The position numbers and the translations under genes were made by a program. From Pseudomonadaceae bacterium (GTDB lineage Bacteria; Pseudomonadota; Gammaproteobacteria; Pseudomonadales; Azotimanducaceae): a DNA stretch of 64,000 nt. The stretch spans positions 1-64,000 of the forward strand of contig JANSXA010000011.1 of NCBI GenBank assembly GCA_024743175.1. Direction: 5' to 3'. This document shows, one piece after another, positions 18,256-28,038 of this stretch. The notes beneath the pieces were generated by a model that saw only the letters and a list, made by a program, of their open reading frames with translations, was not told the DNA's origin and did no database searches. Every line of letters starts with the position of its first letter. Within the stretch, counting starts at the first letter, position 1.

Positions 18256-19206
18256 GTGAACCGACAGGTTGTCCTGTTGCTTGGCCCGACTGCGGTGGGC
18301 AAAACTGCTGCGGCGATGGCCTTGTTTGATCAGCTCGGCGGGGCAGATAAAGTGCGGTTAATCAGCGCGGATTCAGCCCTGGTTTATCAGGGTATGGATA
18401 TCGGCACGGCAAAACCCAGTGCGGCTGAGTTGAAACGTTACCCTCATGAACTGATTGATTTTCGCGCACCCCAGGACACCTACACCGCAGCAGATTTTGT
18501 TACCGATGCGGATCTGCTGGTAGAAGATGCACTGCAGCAGGGACAGGTGCCGGTCATCGTCGGCGGCACCATGCTCTACGTGAAGCGTTTTGTTGAAGGC
18601 ATCGCTCGGCTACCCAGTGCTGACCCGACTGTTCGAGCTCAGCTGCAGGCGGCTTTTGATGCCGGAAAGGGCCCTGAACTGCACGCTGAACTTGTCGCCA
18701 TCGACCCGAGCGCTGCTGCAAACATTCATCCCAATAACCCTCAGCGTCTGTTACGGGCCCTGGAAATAGTGCGACAAACCGGCCAGCCCGTCAGCCACCT
18801 GTGGTCGGAACTTGGCGGTTTGCCCGCTGTCGAACGTCTACAGGTTCAGTTGCGCAGCTTTGCCATTGTCCCGGACGATCGTCAGGTGTTGCATGAACGG
18901 ATTGCGGTACGTTTTGCAGCCATGCTGGAAGCTGGATTTCTCGGCGAGTTGCAGTCACTTTATGCAAGGCCCGAATTGCGTGCAGATCTGCCGGCGTTGC
19001 GCGCGGTGGGTTATCGACAGGGTTTTGCGTACCTGCGAGGTGAATGTAGCGAGGCACAATTTCATGCTGATGCACTTACTGCTACGCGTCGCCTGGCAAA
19101 ACGGCAGCTGACCTGGCTGCGCCAGTGGCCAGACTTACAGAACCTGTTCTGGGGCGATTCTGACACCCTCGCCGCGAAGATTATCAGTGCGGTGAAACCG
19201 TTGTAA
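18256..19206 (+). CDS. miaA: tRNA dimethylallyltransferase
   Basis: MiaA transfers a dimethylallyl group to A37 of tRNAs reading UNN codons. The 316-residue protein has the P-loop GPTAVGKT (about 8-15), SADSALVYQGMDIGTAKP (about 36-53; catalytic Asp included), HELIDFRAP, and GGTMLYVKRFVEG (about 97). The GTG start follows the mutL stop directly. hfq lies 139 bases downstream in the usual mutL-miaA-hfq order. Confidence 0.95.
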   Translation: MNRQVVLLLGPTAVGKTAAAMALFDQLGGADKVRLISADSALVYQGMDIGTAKPSAAELKRYPHELIDFRAPQDTYTAADFVTDADLLVEDALQQGQVPVIVGGTMLYVKRFVEGIARLPSADPTVRAQLQAAFDAGKGPELHAELVAIDPSAAANIHPNNPQRLLRALEIVRQTGQPVSHLWSELGGLPAVERLQVQLRSFAIVPDDRQVLHERIAVRFAAMLEAGFLGELQSLYARPELRADLPALRAVGYRQGFAYLRGECSEAQFHADALTATRRLAKRQLTWLRQWPDLQNLFWGDSDTLAAKIISAVKPL

Positions 19207-19243
19207 GCATCGGTTTAGCGGTACTAACGTGTCATGACGGCTT

Positions 19244-19294
19244 GTAACATTACGTGTTACGCTTGGTATCAAATAACAGCGGCGGGAACGCCGC
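19244..19294 (+). promoter_or_regulatory. hfq upstream region with two inverted repeats
   Basis: The 139-base gap before hfq holds GTAACA-TTACG-TGTTAC (19244-19260) and GCGGCG-GGAA-CGCCGC (19279-19294), the latter a 6-bp GC stem with a GNRA-type tetraloop. The second would sit about 50 bases before the hfq start, in the leader if transcription begins upstream. A role in protein binding or hfq autoregulation is possible but not shown. No strong -35/-10 pair was found here. Confidence 0.35.
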
Positions 19295-19345
19295 GATAGC
19301 GTCGTTTGTCAGTCGTTTGGCTGGCAGGCGTTTAAGGAGACCACA

Positions 19346-19582
19346 ATGTCGAAAGGGCATACCTTACAAGACCCTTATCTCAACGCTTTACGCAAGGAAC
19401 GTGTACCGGTTTCCATCTACCTGGTAAACGGCATCAAGCTGCAGGGCCAGATTGAGTCTTTTGACCAGTTTGTTGTGCTGCTGAAAAATTCCGTAAGCCA
19501 GATGGTTTACAAACATGCCATCTCAACGGTGGTACCTGCTCGCAACGTCAAACTGCCAACAGGTAGTGAAGAAGAGGATTAA
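19346..19582 (+). CDS. hfq: RNA chaperone Hfq
   Basis: Hfq is a hexameric Sm-like protein that anneals small RNAs to mRNAs. The 78-residue protein has the conserved N-terminus ([20 protein letters not shown]), the Sm1 motif ([19 protein letters not shown]) and the Sm2 motif [10 protein letters not shown] (about 55-64). The acidic C-terminal tail is short (GSEEED), as in Pseudomonas (82 residues) and unlike the long tail of E. coli (102). A strong AAGGAG precedes the ATG. hflX follows. Confidence 0.97.
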   Translation: MSKGHTLQDPYLNALRKERVPVSIYLVNGIKLQGQIESFDQFVVLLKNSVSQMVYKHAISTVVPARNVKLPTGSEEED

Positions 19583-19647
19583 CGCTCAGGCGTCCGCATC
19601 AGCGCCTTTGGAAGGTGCGGATTGTCCATCGGACGCAGTAACCAATA

Positions 19648-20958
19648 ATGTTGTTTGAACGCCCCGAAGCCGGAAATCGCGCCGTTGTGCTGCATGTTGA
19701 ACTGCGCGGCCAGGCGAACCCTGATAAAGACGAGTTTGTTGAGCTTGCCCGCTCGGCGGAAATCGACGTGGTGGAGGTTGTCCTGGCGCCGCGTGACGCA
19801 CCGGACGCGCGCGCCTTTGTCGGCTCAGGCAAGGTCAGCGAAGTGAAACAGACGCTGCGCGCAGCTGATGCAGACCTTCTGCTGATCAACCATGAGCTGT
19901 CTGCAGGGCAGCAGAGGAATCTGGAACAGGCTTTGGACTGTCGGGTGATCACCCGCACCGAGCTGATCCTGACTATTTTTGCCGATCGCGCGCGCAGTCA
20001 CGAAGGCCAGCTGCAGGTTGAGCTGGCGCAGCTGAAACACGCACAAACGCGCCTGGTCCGTGGCTGGACTCACCTCGACAGACAGAAAGGTGGTATCGGC
20101 ATGCGCGGTGCTGGTGAAAAGCAGATAGAGCTTGACCAGCGCATGTTGAGCGAGCGCATTAAAGCCGTGGAAAAGAAGATTGCTGTTGTCAGCAAACGTC
20201 GCAGTCAGAATCGTCGTGGCCGCGGCCGTCGTGGCACCCCAACCGTTGCGTTGGTTGGCTACACCAATGCCGGTAAATCGACGTTATTCAATCAGATGAC
20301 CAACGCCAGTGTTTATGCAGAAGACCAGCTGTTTGCGACCCTCGACCCGACCATGCGGCGCATTCCCGTGCCGGGTCTGAATGATGTAGTGCTGGCAGAC
20401 ACAGTAGGGTTTGTATCACTTCTGCCCCACGCCCTGGTTGAAGCTTTCAAAGCAACACTGGAAGAAGTGGTACATGCAGATCTGCTGCTGCACGTTGTAG
20501 ATGCCGCAGATGAACTGCATGAAGAGCGCCTGCAACAGGTCAGAGATGTCCTACAAGACATCGGTGCAGACGAGGTTCCAGAGATGCTGGTCTTGAATAA
20601 AATAGACCTGCTCCCATATAACGAATTGCCTCAAGCTGTGCAGGAAGCTCATGACAACGTCAAAGGTGTTTTCCCTGTCAGCGCAATTAACGGCCAGGGT
20701 ATCAACGCTCTGATAGAAGGCATTGGTGCGGCGCTGGGTGTTGCTGCACCTCATCAGGTAGTATTGGACTCCGCCGATGGGCGCACACGCGCATGGCTAT
20801 ATCGGTCCGGTGCGGTACTGGATGAGCAAACAATGGAAGACGGCAGCCTGCAATTAACTCTGCAGGCAGATGACGGGCTGCTGAAGCAACTGCAAAGTTC
20901 GCCACAAGTTATGTTGCGTGGTGACTATACCCCCCCTAAAATTTCGATCAGTAACTAA
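19648..20958 (+). CDS. hflX: Ribosome-associated GTPase HflX
   Basis: HflX is a GTPase that binds the large ribosomal subunit and splits stalled or heat-damaged ribosomes. The 436-residue protein has the N-terminal HflX domain with the glycine-rich stretch GGIGMRGAGEKQIELDQR (about 149-166), then the G domain with G1 VGYTNAGKST (about 204-213), the DPTMRR switch region, DTVGF and the NKID G4 motif (about 317). It is followed by hflK and hflC in the standard hfq-hflX-hflK-hflC order. Confidence 0.95.
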   Translation: MLFERPEAGNRAVVLHVELRGQANPDKDEFVELARSAEIDVVEVVLAPRDAPDARAFVGSGKVSEVKQTLRAADADLLLINHELSAGQQRNLEQALDCRVITRTELILTIFADRARSHEGQLQVELAQLKHAQTRLVRGWTHLDRQKGGIGMRGAGEKQIELDQRMLSERIKAVEKKIAVVSKRRSQNRRGRGRRGTPTVALVGYTNAGKSTLFNQMTNASVYAEDQLFATLDPTMRRIPVPGLNDVVLADTVGFVSLLPHALVEAFKATLEEVVHADLLLHVVDAADELHEERLQQVRDVLQDIGADEVPEMLVLNKIDLLPYNELPQAVQEAHDNVKGVFPVSAINGQGINALIEGIGAALGVAAPHQVVLDSADGRTRAWLYRSGAVLDEQTMEDGSLQLTLQADDGLLKQLQSSPQVMLRGDYTPPKISISN

Positions 20959-21012
20959 AGCCAGCCTGCACAGTACATAGCAACGGGCTGCATAATATAA
21001 GCGGAGACAGAC

Positions 21013-22161
21013 ATGGCGTGGAATGAGCCAGGTGGCGGTGATAAAGATAAAGACCCTTGGGGCAATCGTTCTGACCAGGGACCACCGGACTTAGACGAAG
21101 CCATTCGAAAGCTGCAATCGCAGCTCTCGGGTATCTTTGGTGGTGGCAAAGGCGGCAGCGGTAGTGGCGGCGGTGCCAGTATCTCTGGCGGTGCGTTGGG
21201 TCTGGTTGGTTTTGTACTGATCGCCATCTATGCGTTTACCGGGGTTTACCAGGTAGATCAGCAGGAGCGCGGTGTTGTGTTCCGTTTTGGTGCGGCGCAG
21301 GAAATCTTAAAAGAGCCGGGTCTGCACTGGAACCCGCCGCTCATCGACCAGGTCGAACTGGTTAATGTTACCCAGGTGCGTTCTCATTCGACCCAGTCGA
21401 GCATGTTGACCGAAGATGAAAACATTGTAGATATCAGCCTCACGGTGCAGTGGGTTGTAGACAGCGCCAAAGATTTTATCGTCAATGTGAAAAATCCCGA
21501 GACCAGTCTGGCTCAGGCAACAGAAAGTGCTTTGCGCCATGTTGCGGGTAGTTCGACCATGAACCAGGTGATTACCGATGGCCGTGAAGCCATTGCCGCG
21601 GAAATTCAGAGTCGTCTACAGGATTATCTGACCAGCTACGGCACGGGTATTTTTGTTAACAAGGTCAACATCGACCGCAGTGCGCCGCCTTCACAGGTTC
21701 AGGAAGCCTTCAACGATGTGCAGAAGGCCAAAGAAGACCAGCAGCGTTTTGTTAACCAGGCAACTGCTTACGCGCAGCAGGTGGTTCCGGAAGCGCGGGG
21801 TCGTGCGCGACGACAGATTGAAGAAGCCAACGCTTATCGGGACCGGGTCATTGCCCGTTCAACGGGTGAAGCTCAGCGTTTTGATAAGTTGCTGGCCGAG
21901 TATCAGCAGGCCGAACGAGTGACTCGGGATCGTCTGTATATTGACGCCCTTGAGTCAGTGTTGAGTAACGCCAGTAAAATTATGGTGGACGTTGAAGGGG
22001 GCAATAACATGATGTATCTGCCGCTTGATCAGCTGACTCGTCAACGTGCCGGTGGTGGCGATGGTGTCATTGACCAGACCATGATGGACAATGCGGTGGA
22101 ACGGATTCTTCGCGAAGTGAACAGTGCCCGAACCAACAGTTCTCGCGTACGCGGAAACTAG
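21013..22161 (+). CDS. hflK: HflK, subunit of the HflKC FtsH-modulating complex
   Basis: HflK and HflC form a large membrane cage around the FtsH protease. The 382-residue protein has a short Gly/Asp-rich cytoplasmic N-terminus (including GGGKGGSGSGGG at about 45), one membrane segment (about 62-78), then the SPFH/band 7 domain (GVVFRFG, GLHWNPPL) and a long Ala/Gln/Glu-rich helical part. An AGCGGAGA Shine-Dalgarno sequence precedes the ATG. hflC begins 10 bases later. Confidence 0.95.
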   Translation: MAWNEPGGGDKDKDPWGNRSDQGPPDLDEAIRKLQSQLSGIFGGGKGGSGSGGGASISGGALGLVGFVLIAIYAFTGVYQVDQQERGVVFRFGAAQEILKEPGLHWNPPLIDQVELVNVTQVRSHSTQSSMLTEDENIVDISLTVQWVVDSAKDFIVNVKNPETSLAQATESALRHVAGSSTMNQVITDGREAIAAEIQSRLQDYLTSYGTGIFVNKVNIDRSAPPSQVQEAFNDVQKAKEDQQRFVNQATAYAQQVVPEARGRARRQIEEANAYRDRVIARSTGEAQRFDKLLAEYQQAERVTRDRLYIDALESVLSNASKIMVDVEGGNNMMYLPLDQLTRQRAGGGDGVIDQTMMDNAVERILREVNSARTNSSRVRGN

Positions 22162-22171
22162 GAGATAAGAC

Positions 22172-23035
22172 ATGTCTATGAAATCATTAGTAGGATTGAT
22201 CATTGTATTGCTGCTGGTTGTGCTGGGCAGTCAATCGCTGTTTCGCGTACATGAAACCGAACGCGCCATTCTGCTGCAGTTTGGTGAAATCATGCGTGCT
22301 GACGTGAAGCCCGGACTGCATTTCAAAATGCCAATCGCCCAGGAAGCAAAAATCTTTGACGCTCGTGTGCTCACTCTGGATTCAAACTCAGAAACTTACT
22401 ACACGCTGGAAAAGAAGCCTCTCGAAGTTGATTCGTTTGTGAAATGGCGAGTTGCAGATGTGGCATCTTTTTATGAAAGTGCCAGCTTTGATATCCGCCG
22501 CGCAGAGCGCCTGTTGCAGGAGCGCGTCAATGAAGGTCTGCGTAACCAGATCAGCCGACGTGATATGCATGAAGTCGTTTCCGGCGAACGCGATCAGCTG
22601 ATGGCTGAATTGCGTGCAGACCTGGACGAAAAGATGCGCGGCTACGGCGTCGAAGTTGTTGATGTCCGCGTTAAACGCATTGACCTGCCCGTGCAGGTAT
22701 CGTCCTCTGTTTACGAGCGGATGAATTCAGAGCGGGAAATCGAAGCCCGTCAGTTCCGTGCCGAAGGTCAGGAAGAAGCGCTGGCCATTCGGGCCGGCGC
22801 CGATCGTCAGGCAGTGGTTATCGAAGCGGAAGCCTATCGTGAAAGTGAGCAGATTCGTGGTGAAGGTGATGCACAGTCTGCGGCAATTTATGCGGCAGCG
22901 TTTAACAAAGACCCTGAGTTCTACGAGTTTTACCGTAGCATTAATGCCTATGTGAACGTATTCAGCGATAAGTCAGACCTCATGATCATTGATCCTAGCA
23001 GTGACTTCTTCAAATACCTTGATAAAGAAGGTTAG
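22172..23035 (+). CDS. hflC: HflC, subunit of the HflKC FtsH-modulating complex
   Basis: This is the partner of HflK. The 287-residue protein has one N-terminal membrane segment (about 5-23), an SPFH domain (ERAILLQFGEI, PGLHFKMP) and a C-terminal helix-rich segment with repeated Ala/Glu/Arg heptads. The end IDPSSDFFKYL is typical of HflC. Its place directly after hflK makes the assignment firm. The small DUF2065 gene often found after hflC is absent; hisZ follows instead. Confidence 0.95.
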   Translation: MSMKSLVGLIIVLLLVVLGSQSLFRVHETERAILLQFGEIMRADVKPGLHFKMPIAQEAKIFDARVLTLDSNSETYYTLEKKPLEVDSFVKWRVADVASFYESASFDIRRAERLLQERVNEGLRNQISRRDMHEVVSGERDQLMAELRADLDEKMRGYGVEVVDVRVKRIDLPVQVSSSVYERMNSEREIEARQFRAEGQEEALAIRAGADRQAVVIEAEAYRESEQIRGEGDAQSAAIYAAAFNKDPEFYEFYRSINAYVNVFSDKSDLMIIDPSSDFFKYLDKEG

Positions 23036-23068
23036 ATAGCACTTCTGACTTCTCGATAGACCGACACC

Positions 23069-24241
23069 ATGAAATCACATTGGCGCCTGCCTCGCGGCGT
23101 GGACGAATTACTACCGCCCGCCGCCTGGCAACTCGAACTGCTGCGACGCAAAGTGCTGGACCTGTTTGACAGCTGGGGTTTCGAGTATGTGGATCCTCCG
23201 GTTATCGAGTACCTCGATGCTCTGCTGGTTGGCAGTGGTGAAGACCTCGACCTGCAGACCTTGAAGGTGGTTGACCAGGTCAGCGGTCGGCAGCTCGGTG
23301 TACGCGCGGACATGACCTCCCAGGCGGTTCGCATAGATGCGCACAGCATGGTGACGGATGAAGTGCAGCGACTGTGTTATGCCGGGCCGGTTGTTTTTGC
23401 CAACCCACAGATTACGCAGAACTCGCGGGTGCCGTTCAAAGCCGGCGCTGAAATCTTTGGCGCAGCAGGCATTGATGCAGATGCTGAAGTCATTGCCCTG
23501 ATGCTCAGCACGGTGCAGGAGGCTCAGATCGAGGAGCCAGTTCTGCTGCTGGGCCATATGGGAATTTACCTTGGGCTTGTCGCGCAACTGATTGCTGAAG
23601 GCAGTCTTGCCGCAGAAGACGAAGGCCGCCTTTTTACCTGCGTGCAACGCAAATCCCAGGCAGATATTCGCGCCCTGCTGCAGAAAACCCCGTGCTCAGA
23701 AATGATGACGGCGCTGCCTCTGATGATGGGCGAACCTGCCGTGATGGGTGGCGTACATCAGCAGCTATCCGGCGCGCCCGAGTCTGTGTTACAGGCACTG
23801 GAAGAGCTGCAAAGCCTTGCGGAGCAGGTCAGTGAGCTTTATCCAGGCCTGCGTTTGCGTCTCGACGTATCTGAGCTATCGGGATATGGCTACCACAACG
23901 GACCGGTTTACGCGGTCTATCATCCTACGCATGGCAGTGCACTGTCCCAGGGTGGGCGCTACGATGACGTTGGTGAAGTGTTTGGTCGCCTGCGTCCCGC
24001 CACGGGTTTCGATGTAAATCTGAAGCTTTTGATAAATACTGCGACCAACCGCAATATCATTTTTGCACCGTATGTACCGCCGCAGCAGCGTAGTGCGTTG
24101 CTGCTTGAAATTGCGACATTGCGTGCAGCAGGGGAGCGTGTGCAGTGTGCGTTGAGTAGCGAAGAACGGCCGCCGTCAGCCTGTCAGCGGGTGCTGGCGC
24201 AAGTCGAGGGAAAATGGCAGGTGGTGGCAAACCATGATTGA
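23069..24241 (+). CDS. hisZ: ATP phosphoribosyltransferase regulatory subunit
   Basis: HisZ is a histidyl-tRNA synthetase paralogue that forms a hetero-octamer with the short HisG and makes the first enzyme of histidine synthesis active and feedback-sensitive. The 390-residue protein keeps the class II fold (PRGVDELLPPAA at the start, RADMTSQAVRIDA near 83, GGRYDDVGEVFGR near 295) but lacks an anticodon-binding domain. Its position between hflC and purA is the same as in Pseudomonas. It implies a short-form HisG elsewhere in the genome. Confidence 0.93.
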   Translation: MKSHWRLPRGVDELLPPAAWQLELLRRKVLDLFDSWGFEYVDPPVIEYLDALLVGSGEDLDLQTLKVVDQVSGRQLGVRADMTSQAVRIDAHSMVTDEVQRLCYAGPVVFANPQITQNSRVPFKAGAEIFGAAGIDADAEVIALMLSTVQEAQIEEPVLLLGHMGIYLGLVAQLIAEGSLAAEDEGRLFTCVQRKSQADIRALLQKTPCSEMMTALPLMMGEPAVMGGVHQQLSGAPESVLQALEELQSLAEQVSELYPGLRLRLDVSELSGYGYHNGPVYAVYHPTHGSALSQGGRYDDVGEVFGRLRPATGFDVNLKLLINTATNRNIIFAPYVPPQQRSALLLEIATLRAAGERVQCALSSEERPPSACQRVLAQVEGKWQVVANHD

Positions 24242-25573
<1,332 letters not shown>

Positions 25574-25587
25574 AGCCGGAAAGCGAG

Positions 25588-25779
25588 ATGGACTCAAAAC
25601 TCCTGGAAATGTTGGTTTGCCCTGTCAGTAAAGCCCAGCTGCACTACAAGAGTGAGCAACAGGAACTGTGGTGTCGTGTCAGTCGGTTGGCCTATCCCAT
25701 CGAAGACGGTTTTCCGGTTATGATTGAAGATCAGGCGCGGCCTTTAACCGAATCAGAGTGGTCCAGCCTGCCGACTTAA
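25588..25779 (+). CDS. Trm112/YcaR family small protein lacking one zinc cysteine
   Basis: This 63-residue protein has the Trm112 (YcaR) pattern: LLEMLVCP near the start, ELWC in the middle and LAYPIEDGFPVMIEDQARPL at the end. Relatives such as E. coli YcaR have CPVC at the first site; here it reads CPVS, so one of the usual metal ligands is missing. In eukaryotes and archaea Trm112 activates methyltransferases; the bacterial role is poorly defined. It lies 14 bases after purA and just before the ketosynthase gene. Confidence 0.8.
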   Translation: MDSKLLEMLVCPVSKAQLHYKSEQQELWCRVSRLAYPIEDGFPVMIEDQARPLTESEWSSLPT

Positions 25780-25808
25780 ATAAGCCCCATTCGAACAAGA
25801 AGAACACT

Positions 25809-26930
25809 ATGCAACCAGTTGTCATTAGCGGTACAGGCTTGTGGAAGCCCGACCACATCATCACAAACGAAGAGTTAGTCAATTCGTATAATGCCTATGC
25901 AACTGCGTTCAACGAAGCCAACGCAGCAGCCATCAGTGACGGCGAAGTAGCAGAAAAGCCGCTATCCAGTGTGGCGTTCATCGAAAAAGCCAGTGGTATC
26001 AAGCAGCGTTACGTTTATGCCAAAGAAGGCATTCTGGATATAGACCGGATGCGTCCGGTGTTGTCCCAGCGCAGCGATGACGAGCTGTCTCACCAGGCTG
26101 AAATGGCTGTGCATGCCGCAGAAGCTGCTATGGCTCAGGCGAACAAAACCAGTGCTGACATTGATATGGTCATCGTATCGTGTGCTTATACGCAGCGCTC
26201 TTACCCGGCCATTGCCATCGAAGTGCAGGAAGCGCTCGGCATTGAAGGGTTTGGTTTTGACATGCTGGTTGCGTGCTCGGCGGCGACCTTTGCCTTGCAT
26301 CGGGCCTACGATGCGCTGGCTGCCGGTTCCGCCAAAGGCGTTCTGGTGATCAACCCGGAGCTGGTGTCACCGCAAATGAATTACACCGATCGCGATGGTC
26401 ACTTTATATTTGGCGATGTCAGCACCGCGGTGATCATGGAACGCGCGGATACCTGTACCGCTCCCCACAGTTATGACGTGCTCAGTACACAGGCTGTCAC
26501 CTCATATTCCAGTAACATCCGCTCCAACTTTGGGTATCTGTCTTTTGCAGATGATTCAAACCCGTTTGCCGATGACAAACTGTTTCATCAGAACGGTCGC
26601 AAAGTGTTTAAAGAAGTATGCCCGATGGCTGCGGAGCACCTGCACAGTCAGGTAGAGAAGGCCGGTCTGCAACTGGCAGATATTAAACGTTGGTGGTTAC
26701 ACCAGGCCAATATCAACATGAATGATCTGATCGCCCGTCGGCTGCTGGGTCGAGACCCACATCCAGGCGAAGCGCCCATTGTGCTGGATGAGTTTGCCAA
26801 CACAGCTTCTGCGGGGTCAATCATTGCGTTCAACCTGCATCAGGAAGATCTGGCCAGTGGTGATTGTGGGGTGATCTGCTCGTTTGGCGCCGGCTATTCG
26901 ATTGGTTCCGTCGTGGTGCGCAAACGTTGA
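25809..26930 (+). CDS. Beta-ketoacyl-ACP synthase III-like ketosynthase
   Basis: This 373-residue thiolase-fold enzyme is of the FabH type. The catalytic triad is visible as the cysteine in DMLVACSAATFAL (about 156), the histidine in WWLHQANIN (about 299) and the asparagine in NTASAGS (about 337). A long insertion near the N-terminus (about 18-60) distinguishes it from housekeeping FabH (about 320 residues). It resembles the 373-residue P. aeruginosa PA3286 type, which condenses medium-chain acyl-CoA with malonyl-ACP. I use ATG 25809 because the extension to 25758 overlaps the Trm112 gene and has no family counterpart. No other fatty-acid genes are next to it. Confidence 0.85.
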   Translation: MQPVVISGTGLWKPDHIITNEELVNSYNAYATAFNEANAAAISDGEVAEKPLSSVAFIEKASGIKQRYVYAKEGILDIDRMRPVLSQRSDDELSHQAEMAVHAAEAAMAQANKTSADIDMVIVSCAYTQRSYPAIAIEVQEALGIEGFGFDMLVACSAATFALHRAYDALAAGSAKGVLVINPELVSPQMNYTDRDGHFIFGDVSTAVIMERADTCTAPHSYDVLSTQAVTSYSSNIRSNFGYLSFADDSNPFADDKLFHQNGRKVFKEVCPMAAEHLHSQVEKAGLQLADIKRWWLHQANINMNDLIARRLLGRDPHPGEAPIVLDEFANTASAGSIIAFNLHQEDLASGDCGVICSFGAGYSIGSVVVRKR

Positions 26931-26941
26931 ATACACCCTAA

Positions 26942-27892
26942 GTGGCGGGCTCATCCAAAAAAGCGATTTATGCTGCGCTGGTCGGAAATTCGCTGATAGC
27001 AGTGACAAAGTTTTCTGCCGCCGCTTATACCGGTAGTGCAGCCATGCTCAGTGAAGGTATCCATTCACTGGTAGACACCGGCAATCAGATCCTGCTGCTT
27101 TTTGGTCTGAAACAATCCATCAAACCTGCCAGTCATGAGTTTCCTTTTGGTCACGGCAAGGAAGTGTATTTCTGGTGTTTCATCGTGGCGATGCTCATTT
27201 TTGCGCTGGGCGGCAGCGCATCGATCTACCAGGGTGTGATGCACCTGTCTTCCACTGAACCGATCACCAACATCTTCCTGAACTACATTGTTCTGGGCCT
27301 GGCGCTGATCTTCGAGGGTGGGGCGCTTTACGTCGCTTTAAAAGAGTTCAACAAGAGCCGCGGTGATCAGACAATTCTGGAAGCTGTCAGCACCGGCAAA
27401 GACCCGACGCTGTTTGTTGTAGTGTTTGAAGACAGCGCCGCTGCGCTTGGCCTGTTGATTGCCGTGTTTGGCCTGGTGATGTATCAGATCACCGGCAATA
27501 CGGTGTTTGATGCAATAGCGTCAATTTCAATTGGCGTGGTCCTGATTTTGACCGCGATCTGGCTGGCTTACGAAAGCAAAGGCCTGCTGATTGGTGAAAG
27601 CACAACGTTAACAATCCGTCAGCTGATAAAGAATGTGTTTTTGAATGATCTGCGCGTTGCCGCAGTGAATGAAGTTGCCACTCTGCACATGGGCCCGGAT
27701 TTTGTGCTGGTAACTGCTTCAATACAATTTGCCAGAGTACAAACTACAGATGAAGTGGAAAGCGCGGTGACTGAGCTGACTCGCAAAGTTAAACAAGTAG
27801 ATCCACGCATCAAGCGAGTGTTTGTTGAAGCCGAACGCACCGCAGATCATTATCTGCCGCCGTCTCTGCGCGAAGAAGATTTCTCGATTTAA
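26942..27892 (+). CDS. Cation diffusion facilitator transporter, ZnT9-like
   Basis: This 316-residue inner-membrane protein has about six membrane segments in its first 205 residues and a cytoplasmic C-terminal domain. Segment 2 has LSEGIHSLVDT (HxxxD), and the loop has FPFGHGKE, both CDF signatures. In segment 5 the usual second HxxxD is replaced by FEDSAAALG (about 162), as in the ZnT9 (SLC30A9) branch, so classical zinc export should not be assumed. The GTG start is 11 bases after the ketosynthase stop, with no clear Shine-Dalgarno sequence. The substrate is unknown. Confidence 0.85.
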   Translation: MAGSSKKAIYAALVGNSLIAVTKFSAAAYTGSAAMLSEGIHSLVDTGNQILLLFGLKQSIKPASHEFPFGHGKEVYFWCFIVAMLIFALGGSASIYQGVMHLSSTEPITNIFLNYIVLGLALIFEGGALYVALKEFNKSRGDQTILEAVSTGKDPTLFVVVFEDSAAALGLLIAVFGLVMYQITGNTVFDAIASISIGVVLILTAIWLAYESKGLLIGESTTLTIRQLIKNVFLNDLRVAAVNEVATLHMGPDFVLVTASIQFARVQTTDEVESAVTELTRKVKQVDPRIKRVFVEAERTADHYLPPSLREEDFSI

Positions 27893-27930
27893 CTGACAGG
27901 TGCAGTGTCCTTCCCCTTTCAGGTAAAGTG

Positions 27931-27952
27931 CCCTTCACCATTTGGTGAAGGG
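27931..27952 (+). repeat. 9-bp hairpin in the gap after the CDF gene
   Basis: CCCTTCACC-ATTT-GGTGAAGGG is a perfect 9-bp stem with a 4-base loop, 39 bases after the CDF stop and before the DUF4397 gene. It is followed by GGTGTCAACACC, a smaller inverted repeat, and not by a T-run. It may act in RNA stability or factor-aided termination; the function is not shown. Confidence 0.45.
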
Positions 27953-28038
27953 GGTGTCAACACCTCAATCCGCCAAATTGATTATCCGTTCACGAATCGA
28001 TATGCAGACTTTGTCGAAATAAGTAACGGAGTCTCTCG

